Shown here in pieces: positions 6,874 to 15,636 of a DNA stretch of 64,000 bases. Each line of letters starts with the position of its first letter. Positions within the stretch are counted from its first letter, which is position 1. Below the pieces are notes generated by a model that saw only the letters and a program-made list of their open reading frames with translations, was not told the origin of the DNA and searched no databases. This stretch comes from Caulobacter sp. 602-2 (GTDB taxonomy: Bacteria; Pseudomonadota; Alphaproteobacteria; Caulobacterales; Caulobacteraceae), in contig NZ_JAAKGT010000006.1 of assembly GCF_011043625.1 (NCBI RefSeq), positions 234,452-298,451 of the forward strand. Reading direction: 5' to 3'. The translations under genes were made by a program, and so were the position numbers.

Positions 6874-9711
6874 TCAGAACCGCGCCTTGGTTGAGATGAA
6901 GACGTCGCGGCCGCGGACGTCGTAGGCGCTCGGATAGGTGTTGCCCTGATCTTGGTTTGACCCAAGGACCGGCGCCGGCTCGTCGAGCAGGTTGTTGATC
7001 CCGGCGGTAATCCGAACCTGGTTGGCGAAGGCGTAGGACACCGAGAGATCATACAGATTGTAGGCGTCGATCTTCTCCACGGCGTAGGTCGTCGAGGGAT
7101 CGCCGTCCTTGACCGCGCCGAGATGACGCCAGCGAAGGCTCGTCGTCAGCGGGCCGTCCTGCCAGGCGAGGGTCGAAACCCACTTTTGCTTGGCCTGCAG
7201 CGTGCCCGTCGACGAGCTGAACTTGCCGGCCAGGTCGATGAGCGAGGAGGACGCGCCGCCAGTCCGCAGCTCGTTCTTGTCGGTATAGGCTCCCGTCACC
7301 GACACCTGCAGAAGGCTGCGATCGGAGAACGCTCCGAACGCAAGCGGTCGGCTGTAGTCGGCCCGCAGGTCCCAGCCGGATGTCTTCTGAGAGGCGAGAT
7401 TGCTGTTGGGCGTGGCGGCGATCTGGCTCTGCAGGATCATGTCCGAGACATCGATCGAGAAGTGGCTGAGCGATGTGCTTAGGCCCGGCGCGGCGCTGGG
7501 CGTGAACACCGCGCCCAGGATGAGACTCTTGGAGGTCTCGGCCTTCAAATAAGCGTTGCCGTTGAACCCGTACAGCTCCCCGAGGCTGGGCGCTCTGGTG
7601 CCGCGCTCGTAGCGTGCGACAAAGCCAATCTGCTGATTGGGGGCCCAGAATCCGCCGAGGTCATAGGTGTAGGTCGAACCCACGGCGTCGAGCGAATAGT
7701 CCGAGTAGCGCAGGCCGCCGTCTACCTGCAGCAGGTCGATGAACGGACGACCCGCGGCGATCGGGACCTCGAGCTGACCGAACACCTCGCGGACGTCGTA
7801 ATGACCGTTGGCGGCGGTCGCAGCCGAGAAGCCGACGACATCGCCAGTCAGCAGAAGCGCGTCAGGCGTGTAGCGACCCGAGTTGCGACGATACTCGCCG
7901 CCGACGGTGACCGTGGCGTCCTTGGCGCCCAGGCCTAGGTTGAAGAGCTCGCCCTGGGTCGAGGCGTGCGCCACCGACAGGTCCGACTGCTCGTTGTTCT
8001 GCAGCACAACCGCGATGGAGCGAACCATCTCCGGAGTCAGGCTGCCGGGCCCGTAGATGTTGATCGTCGCCAGCTCCACCGCCTTGGTGAAGGCGGTCAG
8101 AGAAACCCCGCCTTGCTGGGTGTTGGCGTCGCGGGTCGAGGCATAGCTGAAATAGGCGTCATAGCTCCAACGTGGCGCCAGCTGGCCCTTCACGCCAAGC
8201 ACGGCGCGCACCGCGCGGCGGTCGTACTCGCTCGTCCGTGCGCCGACCTCGCTGAGGCGGCGATAGATATCGAGGATCGCGACACCCGCGCCCGGCAGAT
8301 AATAGTTGGTCGTGTAGGTCGTGTCGGGACGAACGCCGGTGGCGACGAAGGCGGCGCGAATGAGTTCTTCGTTCGCGTCGATGGCGGCGATGGCGGCGTT
8401 ATCAGCCGCCGTGAAGAACTTGGCGTTAGCCGCGGTGTTGATGCGGAAGCGGCCGGTGATCTCCGTAGGTGCGAGCTGGGTGGTGACGGTGTTGCCCGAA
8501 TAGGCCAGTTCGGCATAGGCGGTGATCTGCGGATTGACCTCGTATTCGCCGAAGGCGCCGATCGACCACCGGGTCTGGGGCGTCTGCAGGTAGATGTCGG
8601 GCGCGGCGTTGTAGCCGTCATCGACGGAGTAGTTTCGCGAGGTCGCGCCGGGAGCCGAGAATGTGGCGCCGAGGCTGCTGCCGAAGGTGGTGCCGGCGGC
8701 GCGGTTGACGACGACCGTCGGCACGCCGCGCGCGCCCGGAACGGTGATCGTCGGAGCGATGACGAAGCGACCGCCCGGTGTGCTCGTGGAGATCACCGGC
8801 GTCAGCTTGCCGCCTTGGTCGGCCAGCGGCACGCTCGAGACGGCGCGCTCGCCCTGCGAGATCGCACTGCGATCGAGGTACTCGCCGTAGGCCGTCAGAT
8901 GGCCCTTACCGCCAGCGAAGTCGGTCCCGAGGGCCAGGTGTGCGGCGAAGCGTTCGCCATCGCCGCGTCCGGTCAAGCCGTAGTCAGCGCCGACCTCCAG
9001 GCCGTCGACCTTGCGCAGGCGGAAGTCGATCGCGCCCGCCAGGCCGTCCGTCCCCGCTTCGACGCCGCCGGCGCTCGATACGCCCTCGATGAGGAAGGTC
9101 GGGATGGTGTTCAGGTCCACGGTTTGAGACAGACCGCTTGGGATGTAGCGGCGACCATTGACCAGGACGAGGGTGCGGTTAGCGCCGAGGCCGCGCAGGT
9201 TGGCGGTGGCGGTCCCGTCACCGTCGCTGTTGGAGAAGGCGGTCTTGTCGCCGACGAACTGCGGCAGCGCGTTGAGCGCCTCCTCGGCGTTCAACGTCCC
9301 CCATCGCGGCAGGCCTTCACCAGACAGCAGGCGAGATGCATCGTCCTTTGCAGCCGAGCTGAGGATGCCGGAGACATTCTGGGCCTCGGCAGGGGGCGTC
9401 GCCGCGGTCGGCTTTGGCACCAGCTGCAACACGACGGTGGTCTGTTGGGTCGCGGCCAGGTCGGTGCCCGCCAGCATGCGCGCCAGCGCTTCCTCCGGCG
9501 TGAAGTCGCCCTTCACCGGGTTGACCGTGATCCGCCGCGCGCCCGCGGGCGGCTCGATGTACGGCTGGCCCGTCTGCAGGGCGAAGAGCCTCATCGCGCT
9601 CACCGCATCGACGGCGGGGATGTCGAAAGCGCGCTGTTGCGCCGCCGCCGGAAAGGCGCAGGTCATCAGGGCCAGAGCGGCGACGCCGCTGGCCAGTGTA
9701 AGCTTCCGCAT
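6874..9711 (-). CDS. TonB-dependent receptor with N-terminal STN signalling domain
   Basis: A 945-residue receptor. I chose ATG 9711 because it opens a standard signal peptide (MRKLTLASGVAALAL to PAAAQ); the longer upstream frame begins with non-signal residues and crosses the leader region. Residues about 25-100 form a secretin/TonB short N-terminal (STN) domain (RAFDIPAVDAVSAMRLFALQ), typical of receptors that report ligand binding to a FecR anti-sigma factor. The plug follows (LNALPQFVG, ANLRGLGANRTLVLVNGRRY), then a barrel ending in ISTKARF. Its 5' leader resembles that of the receptor at 11342-13744, so both are probably driven by the FecI/FecR pair at 13851-15387. Ligand unknown. Confidence 0.93.
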   Translation of the reverse strand: MRKLTLASGVAALALMTCAFPAAAQQRAFDIPAVDAVSAMRLFALQTGQPYIEPPAGARRITVNPVKGDFTPEEALARMLAGTDLAATQQTTVVLQLVPKPTAATPPAEAQNVSGILSSAAKDDASRLLSGEGLPRWGTLNAEEALNALPQFVGDKTAFSNSDGDGTATANLRGLGANRTLVLVNGRRYIPSGLSQTVDLNTIPTFLIEGVSSAGGVEAGTDGLAGAIDFRLRKVDGLEVGADYGLTGRGDGERFAAHLALGTDFAGGKGHLTAYGEYLDRSAISQGERAVSSVPLADQGGKLTPVISTSTPGGRFVIAPTITVPGARGVPTVVVNRAAGTTFGSSLGATFSAPGATSRNYSVDDGYNAAPDIYLQTPQTRWSIGAFGEYEVNPQITAYAELAYSGNTVTTQLAPTEITGRFRINTAANAKFFTAADNAAIAAIDANEELIRAAFVATGVRPDTTYTTNYYLPGAGVAILDIYRRLSEVGARTSEYDRRAVRAVLGVKGQLAPRWSYDAYFSYASTRDANTQQGGVSLTAFTKAVELATINIYGPGSLTPEMVRSIAVVLQNNEQSDLSVAHASTQGELFNLGLGAKDATVTVGGEYRRNSGRYTPDALLLTGDVVGFSAATAANGHYDVREVFGQLEVPIAAGRPFIDLLQVDGGLRYSDYSLDAVGSTYTYDLGGFWAPNQQIGFVARYERGTRAPSLGELYGFNGNAYLKAETSKSLILGAVFTPSAAPGLSTSLSHFSIDVSDMILQSQIAATPNSNLASQKTSGWDLRADYSRPLAFGAFSDRSLLQVSVTGAYTDKNELRTGGASSSLIDLAGKFSSSTGTLQAKQKWVSTLAWQDGPLTTSLRWRHLGAVKDGDPSTTYAVEKIDAYNLYDLSVSYAFANQVRITAGINNLLDEPAPVLGSNQDQGNTYPSAYDVRGRDVFISTKARF

Positions 9712-9805
9712 GATGGTGTTGCCCATTAACGCCGGCTTTGCCGGCCCCATCGGGTTGGAGGCGTGGTGATCGGTTTCCCGCCATCCGTTCATTAAAAAAT
9801 TTATT
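9712..9805 (-). promoter_or_regulatory. Leader shared with the second STN receptor
   Basis: Read on the minus strand, the region goes from an AATTTTTT tract through ATGGCGGGA, TCACC and CCTCCA blocks to a GCCGGC-AAA-GCCGGC hairpin (9731-9745) and then ACACCAT just before the start codon. The same blocks occur in the same order before the receptor at 13744. This suggests a common ECF-type promoter and untranslated leader. Confidence 0.5.
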
Positions 9806-10118
9806 ACCCGCAGCAGTCGCGGTGCATGTTGGCGCCGCAGCGGAGCAGCATGTCGCCGCGTTTCACCGCAAGATATGCGCGGCCGCCCCAGGAGGAGACC
9901 GACGCGACGCCGTCGCATGCCCTCCGTGCTGATGAAATGGTGGAGGTGGGGCGTGGAACGGTGGGCGCGCGTCGGGCATCGGAGATGCGGTCCGTGCGCC
10001 CGGTCGATGCGTCACGCGCCCAGGGGATCGGGAGGGCGCGTGACGCATGCCCGGCCCTGAACGCGGGCGCCTCCACGCCACATCACGTTCCGCCAAGCTT
10101 GGTGAGCCGGTTGGCGGT
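9806..10118. other. Gene-free gap with a long perfect inverted repeat
   Basis: No convincing gene. The main structure is a perfect 15-bp inverted repeat: ATGCGTCACGCGCCC at 10007-10021 and its complement at 10034-10048, with a 12-base loop. A second hairpin (CCGCCAA 10090-10096, TTGGCGG 10111-10117) lies just after the stop of the hydrolase gene on the minus strand. Neither is followed by a T-tract in either direction. Confidence 0.6.
10007..10048. repeat. Perfect 15-bp inverted repeat with 12-base loop
   Basis: Arms at 10007-10021 and 10034-10048 are exact reverse complements. It lies about 70 bases past the end of the hydrolase gene (minus strand) and about 300 bases ahead of the next receptor gene. 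It could terminate the upstream operon or act as a protein-binding site; the lack of a T-tract argues against a classic intrinsic terminator. Confidence 0.7.
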
Positions 10119-11342
10119 TCAGGCCGGCCAGACTGCCGACTGCGAAACGACCCGATCGCCTTCGTCGCGGTTGTCGGTGACGACGACGCGGAAGCTCGAG
10201 CCGCCAGGCGCGACACGAACCACGAGGTGGCCGTCGCGCGAGGCCATTTTGTCAGTGAGCCACTTGTGAGCCAGCTCGTTGGCCGGCGACAGGCCGGTCG
10301 CGAAAACCTCGCGCGGACCAGGATAGAGACGCTGGCTGAGGATCCGCTCCAGAACGTCGCTGCTGGGGTGAGCCACATGCCAGCTGGGGATGATCCAGGC
10401 GCGTGGCTTCAGGGCGCGCACGACGTCGGGTCCTGTCGCGTCGAACATCCCATGATGGGCCGCGACCGCGACATCGACCTGACCGGCGACCTGCGCCGCC
10501 GGCGTCTCCACGTCACGCCAGGGGAGGGCGCCGTCAAAACTATGGCTGGTCAGGTCGCCGGCCGCGAAATAGCTGAAGGCGCCGTAGCGCAGCCGCAGCG
10601 CCGTCGACAGGGCGTTCTCGTCGGGCACGTCGCCGGCCGGCAGGCTTTCGATCGGCGGGAACAGCCGCCGCGTGGTCTCGCCCTGTCCGGTCCAGACCTC
10701 GCCATTGGCCGCCAGGTTGCGGATCTCCGCGCCGGCGAGCACCAGTTGGTCGGCGACACCGACGCGGAAGCGTTGGACCTTGCCGCCCGCGCGGATGCGA
10801 TCGCGGACGAAGGCGACATAGTTGGTGGCGAACGGCGCCGACCAGGGCTTGGGAAAGGCGTAGTCGGGGAAGTCCCGATCGACGAGAAGATCGATCGGCA
10901 GCTGCGCGGCGACGTCCGTCACGCCGGTGAGCTTGTAGGCGCCGTTGGGCGACAGCGGCGTGTCCGGTCCGACGTCGCCGATATGGTCAGGGTGTAGGTG
11001 GGTGACCAGGAGGGCGCCCAGCGCCTTTCGCCCGGTGGCCGCCAGATGGCGCCGCGCGTAGCGCCCGATCCATTCGCCGGGCCGGCGCTCGGGGCCGGGG
11101 CGGATGTCCAGGCTGGCGGGGGGCGGCGTCGCCGTCGCCCCCGCATCGATCATCAGGCTGGATCCGTCCGGCCCGATGATCAGCGTCGAGTCGCCCTTGC
11201 CCGTGGCGATGTGGTGGATGTCGAGGCCGCCGCGCCGCCAGGGACGCAGCGGCTGACCGACCACGTCGTCGGAGGACGGCGGCGCGGCCGCGCCCAGCGC
11301 CGCGGCGCCGAGCAACAGACCGCGCCGGGTCAGCGGGCTCAT
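10119..11342 (-). CDS. TAT-exported metallo-beta-lactamase-fold hydrolase
   Basis: A 407-residue protein. The N-terminus (LTRRGLLLGAAALGAAA) looks like a twin-arginine signal. The MBL metal motif HLHPDH has ligands His115, His117, Asp119 and His120; later ligands are likely in the GDLTSH and AAHHG segments. The fold resembles the ComEC C-terminal/competence-type MBL proteins, which hydrolyse phosphodiesters or similar bonds, but the substrate is unknown. Its ATG shares one base with the TGA of the preceding receptor (TGATG at 11340-11344), so translation is coupled. It therefore probably processes what the receptor binds or imports, in the periplasm. Family assignment is sure, function open. 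Confidence 0.85.
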   Translation of the reverse strand: MSPLTRRGLLLGAAALGAAAPPSSDDVVGQPLRPWRRGGLDIHHIATGKGDSTLIIGPDGSSLMIDAGATATPPPASLDIRPGPERRPGEWIGRYARRHLAATGRKALGALLVTHLHPDHIGDVGPDTPLSPNGAYKLTGVTDVAAQLPIDLLVDRDFPDYAFPKPWSAPFATNYVAFVRDRIRAGGKVQRFRVGVADQLVLAGAEIRNLAANGEVWTGQGETTRRLFPPIESLPAGDVPDENALSTALRLRYGAFSYFAAGDLTSHSFDGALPWRDVETPAAQVAGQVDVAVAAHHGMFDATGPDVVRALKPRAWIIPSWHVAHPSSDVLERILSQRLYPGPREVFATGLSPANELAHKWLTDKMASRDGHLVVRVAPGGSSFRVVVTDNRDEGDRVVSQSAVWPA

Positions 11343-13744
11343 CAGAAGCGCGCCGACAGCATGACGCCCACGGTGCGCGGCTCGCCCAGGTATTCGGCCA
11401 GCACGCCCTGGGTGGAAGGCGTCAGCACGAAGTCCACGTCGCCGAGGTTCTTGGCCCAGACCGTCGCCGTCCAGCGACCGTTGGCGCTCTCGTAGCCCAG
11501 CGACAGGTTAGTCAGGGCGTAGGACTCGATGTGCAGGTTCGCGTCCTTGGTCGCGCCCGTGTAGTAGCCGTCGGTATAGGCCCAGCTGAGCGCGCCGGTC
11601 AGGTAGCCGGCGTTGCTGAGCGGGAAATGGACGTCGGCCGCCAGCGAGCCCTTGTTGCGCGGCGACGAGCCCAGCGGATTACCGGTGTTCACCGCGCCGC
11701 CCGGGATGACGAAGTTGTCGTAGACCGTGTCGAGCAGGCCGTAGTTGGCCGACAGGTTCAGCCAGGTGATCGGACGCCAGGTCGCCTCGATTTCCGCCCC
11801 CTCGACCGTCGCCTGGCCGGCGTTGGTGATGGTCAGGATCCGGGTGACGTTGTTGAAGAACAGCTCCTGCTTGTCCTTGTAGTCCATGTGGAAGACCGAC
11901 GCGTTGACCCGCAGCGTGTCGTTCAGCCACTGGGACTTCACGCCCAGCTCGTAGTTGGTGACGGTCTCGGGATCGAACGGCTTGGTGAGCGCCGAGATCA
12001 CAGCCGCGTCGGTGTTGAAGCCGCCGGCGGTGTAGCCGCGGGTGATGCTGCCGTAGACCTTGAGGTCTTCCTTGGGCGACCAGGTCAGAACCGCGCGGGG
12101 CGTGACCTCGCTCCAGTCGGCTTTCAGGTCGCGACCGGTGAAGCTGCCCGTGGCCGGGTTGACCGCGTCGGTGCGAACGAGCGAAGCCGTCTTTTTATCC
12201 TGCGTGTAGCGCGCGCCGAGAACCAGATCGAAGGCCGCCGGCAGGTGAAGAGTGCCGTCGACGAAGACCGCGTAGCTCTTGGTTTTCACCGCTTGGTCGG
12301 TGAGGATATTGCTGGAGACGTTGCCCGTGACGGCCGCGAGGGTGCGGTTGCGCAGCTGACGCTTGGCATCCTCGTCGGCGTAGTAGACCCCGGCCACCAG
12401 GTCGCCGCGCGACCACTTGGGGCTGGCCCAGCGAACCTCCTGCGAGAACAGCCCGACTTCGTCGACGTCCCGGCTGACCGACTGGGAATTGGTTCCGGTC
12501 AGGAAGCGATAGCTGACGCCGGTGCCCGAATAGTCCTCGCCCGACTGCGACTTGCGATAGCCGGTGATGGCGGTGACCTGACCGACCGGCGCGTCCCAGT
12601 AGACGCGGCCCGAGGCGCCCCACTGGTTGCGCGCGAAGCCCTGCAGATAGCCAAGCTCCGAGGTGCGGCGATCGCCATCGGACCCGGCCCCCTTCGACGA
12701 GAGCGTGCGGCCGCCGTTGCTATCGTCGGAATAGTCGGCGCCGAGCAGCACCTCGACCGTGTCGCTGGCCTTCAGCCGGGCCTGGCCACGCACGCTCTTG
12801 CTGTTGAGATCGTCCTGTTCGCGGCCGGTCAGGCGGTCCTTGCCGTACCCGCTGTGATCCTTGAACGAGCCTGCCAGGCGAAAAGCCAGGCGCTCGCCCG
12901 CCGCAAGATCGACGCGACCGTCGATCTGCCGCAGATCGTAATTGCCGGCCCCGACGCGAACCGAACCGGAGGTGTCGCCGAACGCGGGCTTGCCGGTGTC
13001 GAGCACGATCGCGCCGCCGGTGACGTTACGACCGAAGAGGGTGCCTTGCGGGCCCTTCAGAACCTGGACCGAGTTGAGGCCGTAGAGCTCGAAGGTCGCG
13101 GCGCTGTTGCGGGGGATGAAGAGGTCATCGAGCACGACCGCAACCGGCTTGTTGGCGCCGATCTGCGAGAAGGTGTTGGTCGCGCCGCGAATGGCGATCG
13201 TCGGGCTGCTCTGGTTGAAGGACGAGACCAGCAGGCCTGGCGTCAGGCGCGAAACGTCGCGCAGGCTCTCGACGCGATAGGTGTCCAGCGTGCGGCCCGA
13301 GAAGGCGGTCAGCGAGATCGGAACGCCCTGGGCGCTTTCCTCGCGCTTCTGGGCGGTGACGATGATGGTGTCCAACGCCGCCGGTTCGGCCGCCACGGCT
13401 TCAGCCGCCGCCGGCGTAGTCGCGCCGGTCGCCGGCGTGGGCGCGCGGCGCAGGACGATGACCCCATTGCTGTCCGAAGCGATTTCCAGCCCGGTGCCGG
13501 CGATCAGCTTGCGCAGCGCCGCCCGGGCGTCCATCGAGCCCTTCAGGGCCTGCGTGCGAATACCGCCCAGGCCGTCGGCCGGCGCCACGACCTGCAGGCC
13601 CGCCTGACGCGCGAAGGCCGAAATGGCGGGCGCGGCGTCCTGCGCCGGAAGGTCGAAGTTGCGTTGCTGCGCGGCGGCCGGCATGGCCACGGCGAGGATC
13701 GCCAGAGCGGCTGCGCCGCTGGCCAGGGTCTGCTTGAGCATCAT
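11342..13744 (-). CDS. TonB-dependent receptor with STN domain, FecIR-linked
   Basis: An 800-residue receptor. Signal peptide MMLKQTLASGAAAL to PAAAQ; either of the two initial Met codons could start it. The STN domain covers about residues 28-105 (RNFDLPAQDAAPAISAFARQ), followed by a linker and TonB box (LDTIIVTAQKRE). The plug contains SLRDVSRLTPGLLV, AIRGATN and a KGPQGTLFGRNVTGGAI block, typical of the large FyuA/CirA-like group that takes up siderophores or other small ligands. It lies 106 bases after fecR in the same direction, the usual order for an ECF-controlled receptor. The downstream MBL hydrolase is translationally coupled. Ligand unknown. Confidence 0.94.
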   Translation of the reverse strand: MMLKQTLASGAAALAILAVAMPAAAQQRNFDLPAQDAAPAISAFARQAGLQVVAPADGLGGIRTQALKGSMDARAALRKLIAGTGLEIASDSNGVIVLRRAPTPATGATTPAAAEAVAAEPAALDTIIVTAQKREESAQGVPISLTAFSGRTLDTYRVESLRDVSRLTPGLLVSSFNQSSPTIAIRGATNTFSQIGANKPVAVVLDDLFIPRNSAATFELYGLNSVQVLKGPQGTLFGRNVTGGAIVLDTGKPAFGDTSGSVRVGAGNYDLRQIDGRVDLAAGERLAFRLAGSFKDHSGYGKDRLTGREQDDLNSKSVRGQARLKASDTVEVLLGADYSDDSNGGRTLSSKGAGSDGDRRTSELGYLQGFARNQWGASGRVYWDAPVGQVTAITGYRKSQSGEDYSGTGVSYRFLTGTNSQSVSRDVDEVGLFSQEVRWASPKWSRGDLVAGVYYADEDAKRQLRNRTLAAVTGNVSSNILTDQAVKTKSYAVFVDGTLHLPAAFDLVLGARYTQDKKTASLVRTDAVNPATGSFTGRDLKADWSEVTPRAVLTWSPKEDLKVYGSITRGYTAGGFNTDAAVISALTKPFDPETVTNYELGVKSQWLNDTLRVNASVFHMDYKDKQELFFNNVTRILTITNAGQATVEGAEIEATWRPITWLNLSANYGLLDTVYDNFVIPGGAVNTGNPLGSSPRNKGSLAADVHFPLSNAGYLTGALSWAYTDGYYTGATKDANLHIESYALTNLSLGYESANGRWTATVWAKNLGDVDFVLTPSTQGVLAEYLGEPRTVGVMLSARF

Positions 13745-13840
13745 GGTGTCGCCCCGAAGTTCGCCGGTCCCATGCCGGCCTCAACGGGGTGGAGCCTCGG
13801 TGACGAAACTCCCGCCATGTCCTCCCCGAAAAAAGTTCCG
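13745..13840 (-). promoter_or_regulatory. Leader/promoter region of the FecIR-linked receptor
   Basis: Read on the minus strand: an AACTTTTTT tract, ATGGCGGGA, TCACC, CTCCA, a GCCGG-N7-CCGGC hairpin (13763-13779) and ACACCAT before the start. It matches the leader at 9712-9805 block by block. It probably holds the FecI-type promoter, but the -10 element cannot be fixed from two copies. Confidence 0.5.
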
Positions 13841-13850
13841 TCGGTCGGCG

Positions 13851-14855
13851 TCAGCCGCGCGAGAGGCGCACCCCGTCTGCCTGCTCGACGGCCCGGAGGC
13901 CCAGACTCAAGGCCGCGGCCTTGGCGAACCCGTCCGGGTCGCTGGCCGAGAACAGACCTGTCATCTTGAGCCTGGCCACAGCCGGGTCGTCAATGAAGAT
14001 GCGGCGATCCGAATAGCGCGCGAATTCGTCGGCCGCCTGGCCTAAGGTCAGGCCGGCGAGATCGATCTGGCCCTGTCGCCAAGCGAGGGCGCGGTCGACG
14101 GCGGCCGCCCCAACCTGTGTGGGTTGAAGGGCGCCGGCGTCGCCGACATCGACGGCGTGCTCGGCCGCCAGTCGTACCGGCTTGCCTTGCGAGCCGCGCC
14201 ATACCTCGACCACGCCTTCGCGAACGACGACCCCGACCTGACCGTCATCGCGGTTGCGAACCGTGAAGCTCGTCCCGACCGCGCGCACGCGCACTTGGCC
14301 GGCGACGACGACGAACGGACGCGCCGCGTCCTTGGCGACATCAAAGAGAGCTTCGCCGCGCAGCAGATCCACGCGTCGCATCTTGCTGTCGAAGACCGTG
14401 CGTATGGTGGTTTCGGTGTTGAGCGTCACCGCCGAACCATCCGAAAGCGGAGCGCGGCGAATGTCGCCCTTGGCGGTCTTGAGGCGGCCGCGCAGATTGA
14501 GCGCGCCGTAGCCCAGGAGGCCGATCACCGATGCGGTTGCCAGAACGCCGCCGCTGGCCAGGAGGCGCCGGCGCTCGTTCGCCTTGGCGGCCGGATGTGT
14601 CTTGGGAGCGAAATTCGATCCCAGGCCCTGTGCGCGATCGAGATGGACGCTGACCGCTAGCGCCTTGGCGTAGGCCCCGGCCCGGCGAGGATCCACGGCG
14701 GCCCAAGCCTCGAGCGCGGCCTGATCTTCGGCCGACAGCGGCCCGCGATCGACGCGCGCGGCCCAGGCGGCCGCGGCGGCGTCAATTTCGGCGCTGGTCT
14801 CTTTGGTCGTGGTCAACTTTACGCAGATCCTGGTCGTGTTGATCCCTAGATGCAT
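13851..14855 (-). CDS. FecR-family anti-sigma/sensor protein
   Basis: About 334 residues from ATG 14855; the frame is open to 14888, and a TTG within the fecI overlap is another possible start because no clear ribosome-binding site is seen. Order: N-terminal cytoplasmic part with an AAAAWAARVDRG-type helix (DUF4880-like), a membrane segment near residues 100-120 (ASVIGLLGYGALNL), a FecR domain (GDIRRAPLSDGSAVTLNTET, ALFDVAKDAARPFVV, VRAVGTSFTVR), and a C-terminal domain (LTLGQAADEFARYSDRRI) that meets the receptor STN domain. It holds or activates the adjacent sigma factor according to receptor occupancy. It overlaps the sigma gene by about 70 bases. Confidence 0.9.
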   Translation of the reverse strand: MHLGINTTRICVKLTTTKETSAEIDAAAAAWAARVDRGPLSAEDQAALEAWAAVDPRRAGAYAKALAVSVHLDRAQGLGSNFAPKTHPAAKANERRRLLASGGVLATASVIGLLGYGALNLRGRLKTAKGDIRRAPLSDGSAVTLNTETTIRTVFDSKMRRVDLLRGEALFDVAKDAARPFVVVAGQVRVRAVGTSFTVRNRDDGQVGVVVREGVVEVWRGSQGKPVRLAAEHAVDVGDAGALQPTQVGAAAVDRALAWRQGQIDLAGLTLGQAADEFARYSDRRIFIDDPAVARLKMTGLFSASDPDGFAKAAALSLGLRAVEQADGVRLSRG

Positions 14856-15387
14856 GGGTGCGCGATTTTCCGCCACGTCCCATTGCATTCATCAACACGC
14901 CAATGCCCTTTCCGACGTGTTTCTCGACCGTGTTCTCCGACACGCCCATGCGCAAGGCGACCTCGCGTTGAGACAGGCCATGGACCTTGCGCAGGGTGAA
15001 TGCCTCGCGGCATTTCACCGGCAGCCCGGCGATCAAGGCCGCGATGCGGCCCAGCTCCTGGCGGTCAGCCGCGATGATCTCGGGGGAGGGATCGGGGCAG
15101 GGCGGTTCTAGGGCTTCGGCCTCGGCCAAGGCTTCGAAGGCGACGATGCGACTACGACGCAGCGTGCGCAGCACGACCGATTTGGCCACCTCGAACATGT
15201 AGGTGTGCGGCGTCTGAATGTGATCGACCCGCTCGAGCGCGGCCAGGATCGCATAGGTCTCCTGGACAATGTCGTCGATCTCCAGGCCGGCCAGGTTGCG
15301 GCGTGAGAGCCAGGCGCGCAGACGCGGCTCATGCGGCAGCGCGTTGCGCGCCAGCCAGATCGCTCGCTCATGAGTCGCCAAGGTCAT
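14782..15387 (-). CDS. ECF RNA polymerase sigma factor, FecI-like
   Basis: A 201-residue sigma factor. Region 2 contains LEIDDIVQETYAILAALERV and a HTYMFEVAKSVVL segment; region 4 contains LPVKCREAFTLRKVHGLSQ and the helix-turn-helix REVALRMGVSENTVEKHV. No anti-sigma domain is fused. The last 25 residues are polar and Arg/His/Asp-rich, and are encoded where fecR overlaps. Pairing with FecR and an STN receptor indicates cell-surface signalling. Its likely targets are the two receptors at 13744 and 9711, which share a leader (inference). Confidence 0.93.
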   Translation of the reverse strand: MTLATHERAIWLARNALPHEPRLRAWLSRRNLAGLEIDDIVQETYAILAALERVDHIQTPHTYMFEVAKSVVLRTLRRSRIVAFEALAEAEALEPPCPDPSPEIIAADRQELGRIAALIAGLPVKCREAFTLRKVHGLSQREVALRMGVSENTVEKHVGKGIGVLMNAMGRGGKSRTHASRDQHDQDLRKVDHDQRDQRRN

Positions 15388-15636
15388 GCGGGCAGCCTGC
15401 TAGCAGCGGTTTGTGACAGCCAGACGTAAGCGCAGGAAAAGCATCGTTCGCTGAGGTGGATGTCTCAACGCACTCTTATCGGGCTCTCATCCGCTTGGCT
15501 GCATGCTTTCAGCGCAAGGCGCAGGACAAGTATAGGGCGTATATTGGCCGTGCCTCGATGCAGGGTGGCGGCCGTTCTGATCGGTGAACTGTCCTTGTCG
15601 CCTCCGCAAGGCGTTCGATGTGTAGGCAGGCCTCTC

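Noticed and set aside
9712..9918. A longer N-terminus for the STN receptor at 6874-9711
   Set aside because: The extension is Arg/His-rich, precedes a perfect signal peptide and crosses the conserved leader.
11531..13969. An 812-codon plus-strand frame opposite the FecIR-linked receptor
   Set aside because: Shadow of a clear TonB receptor gene; no domain or start signal.
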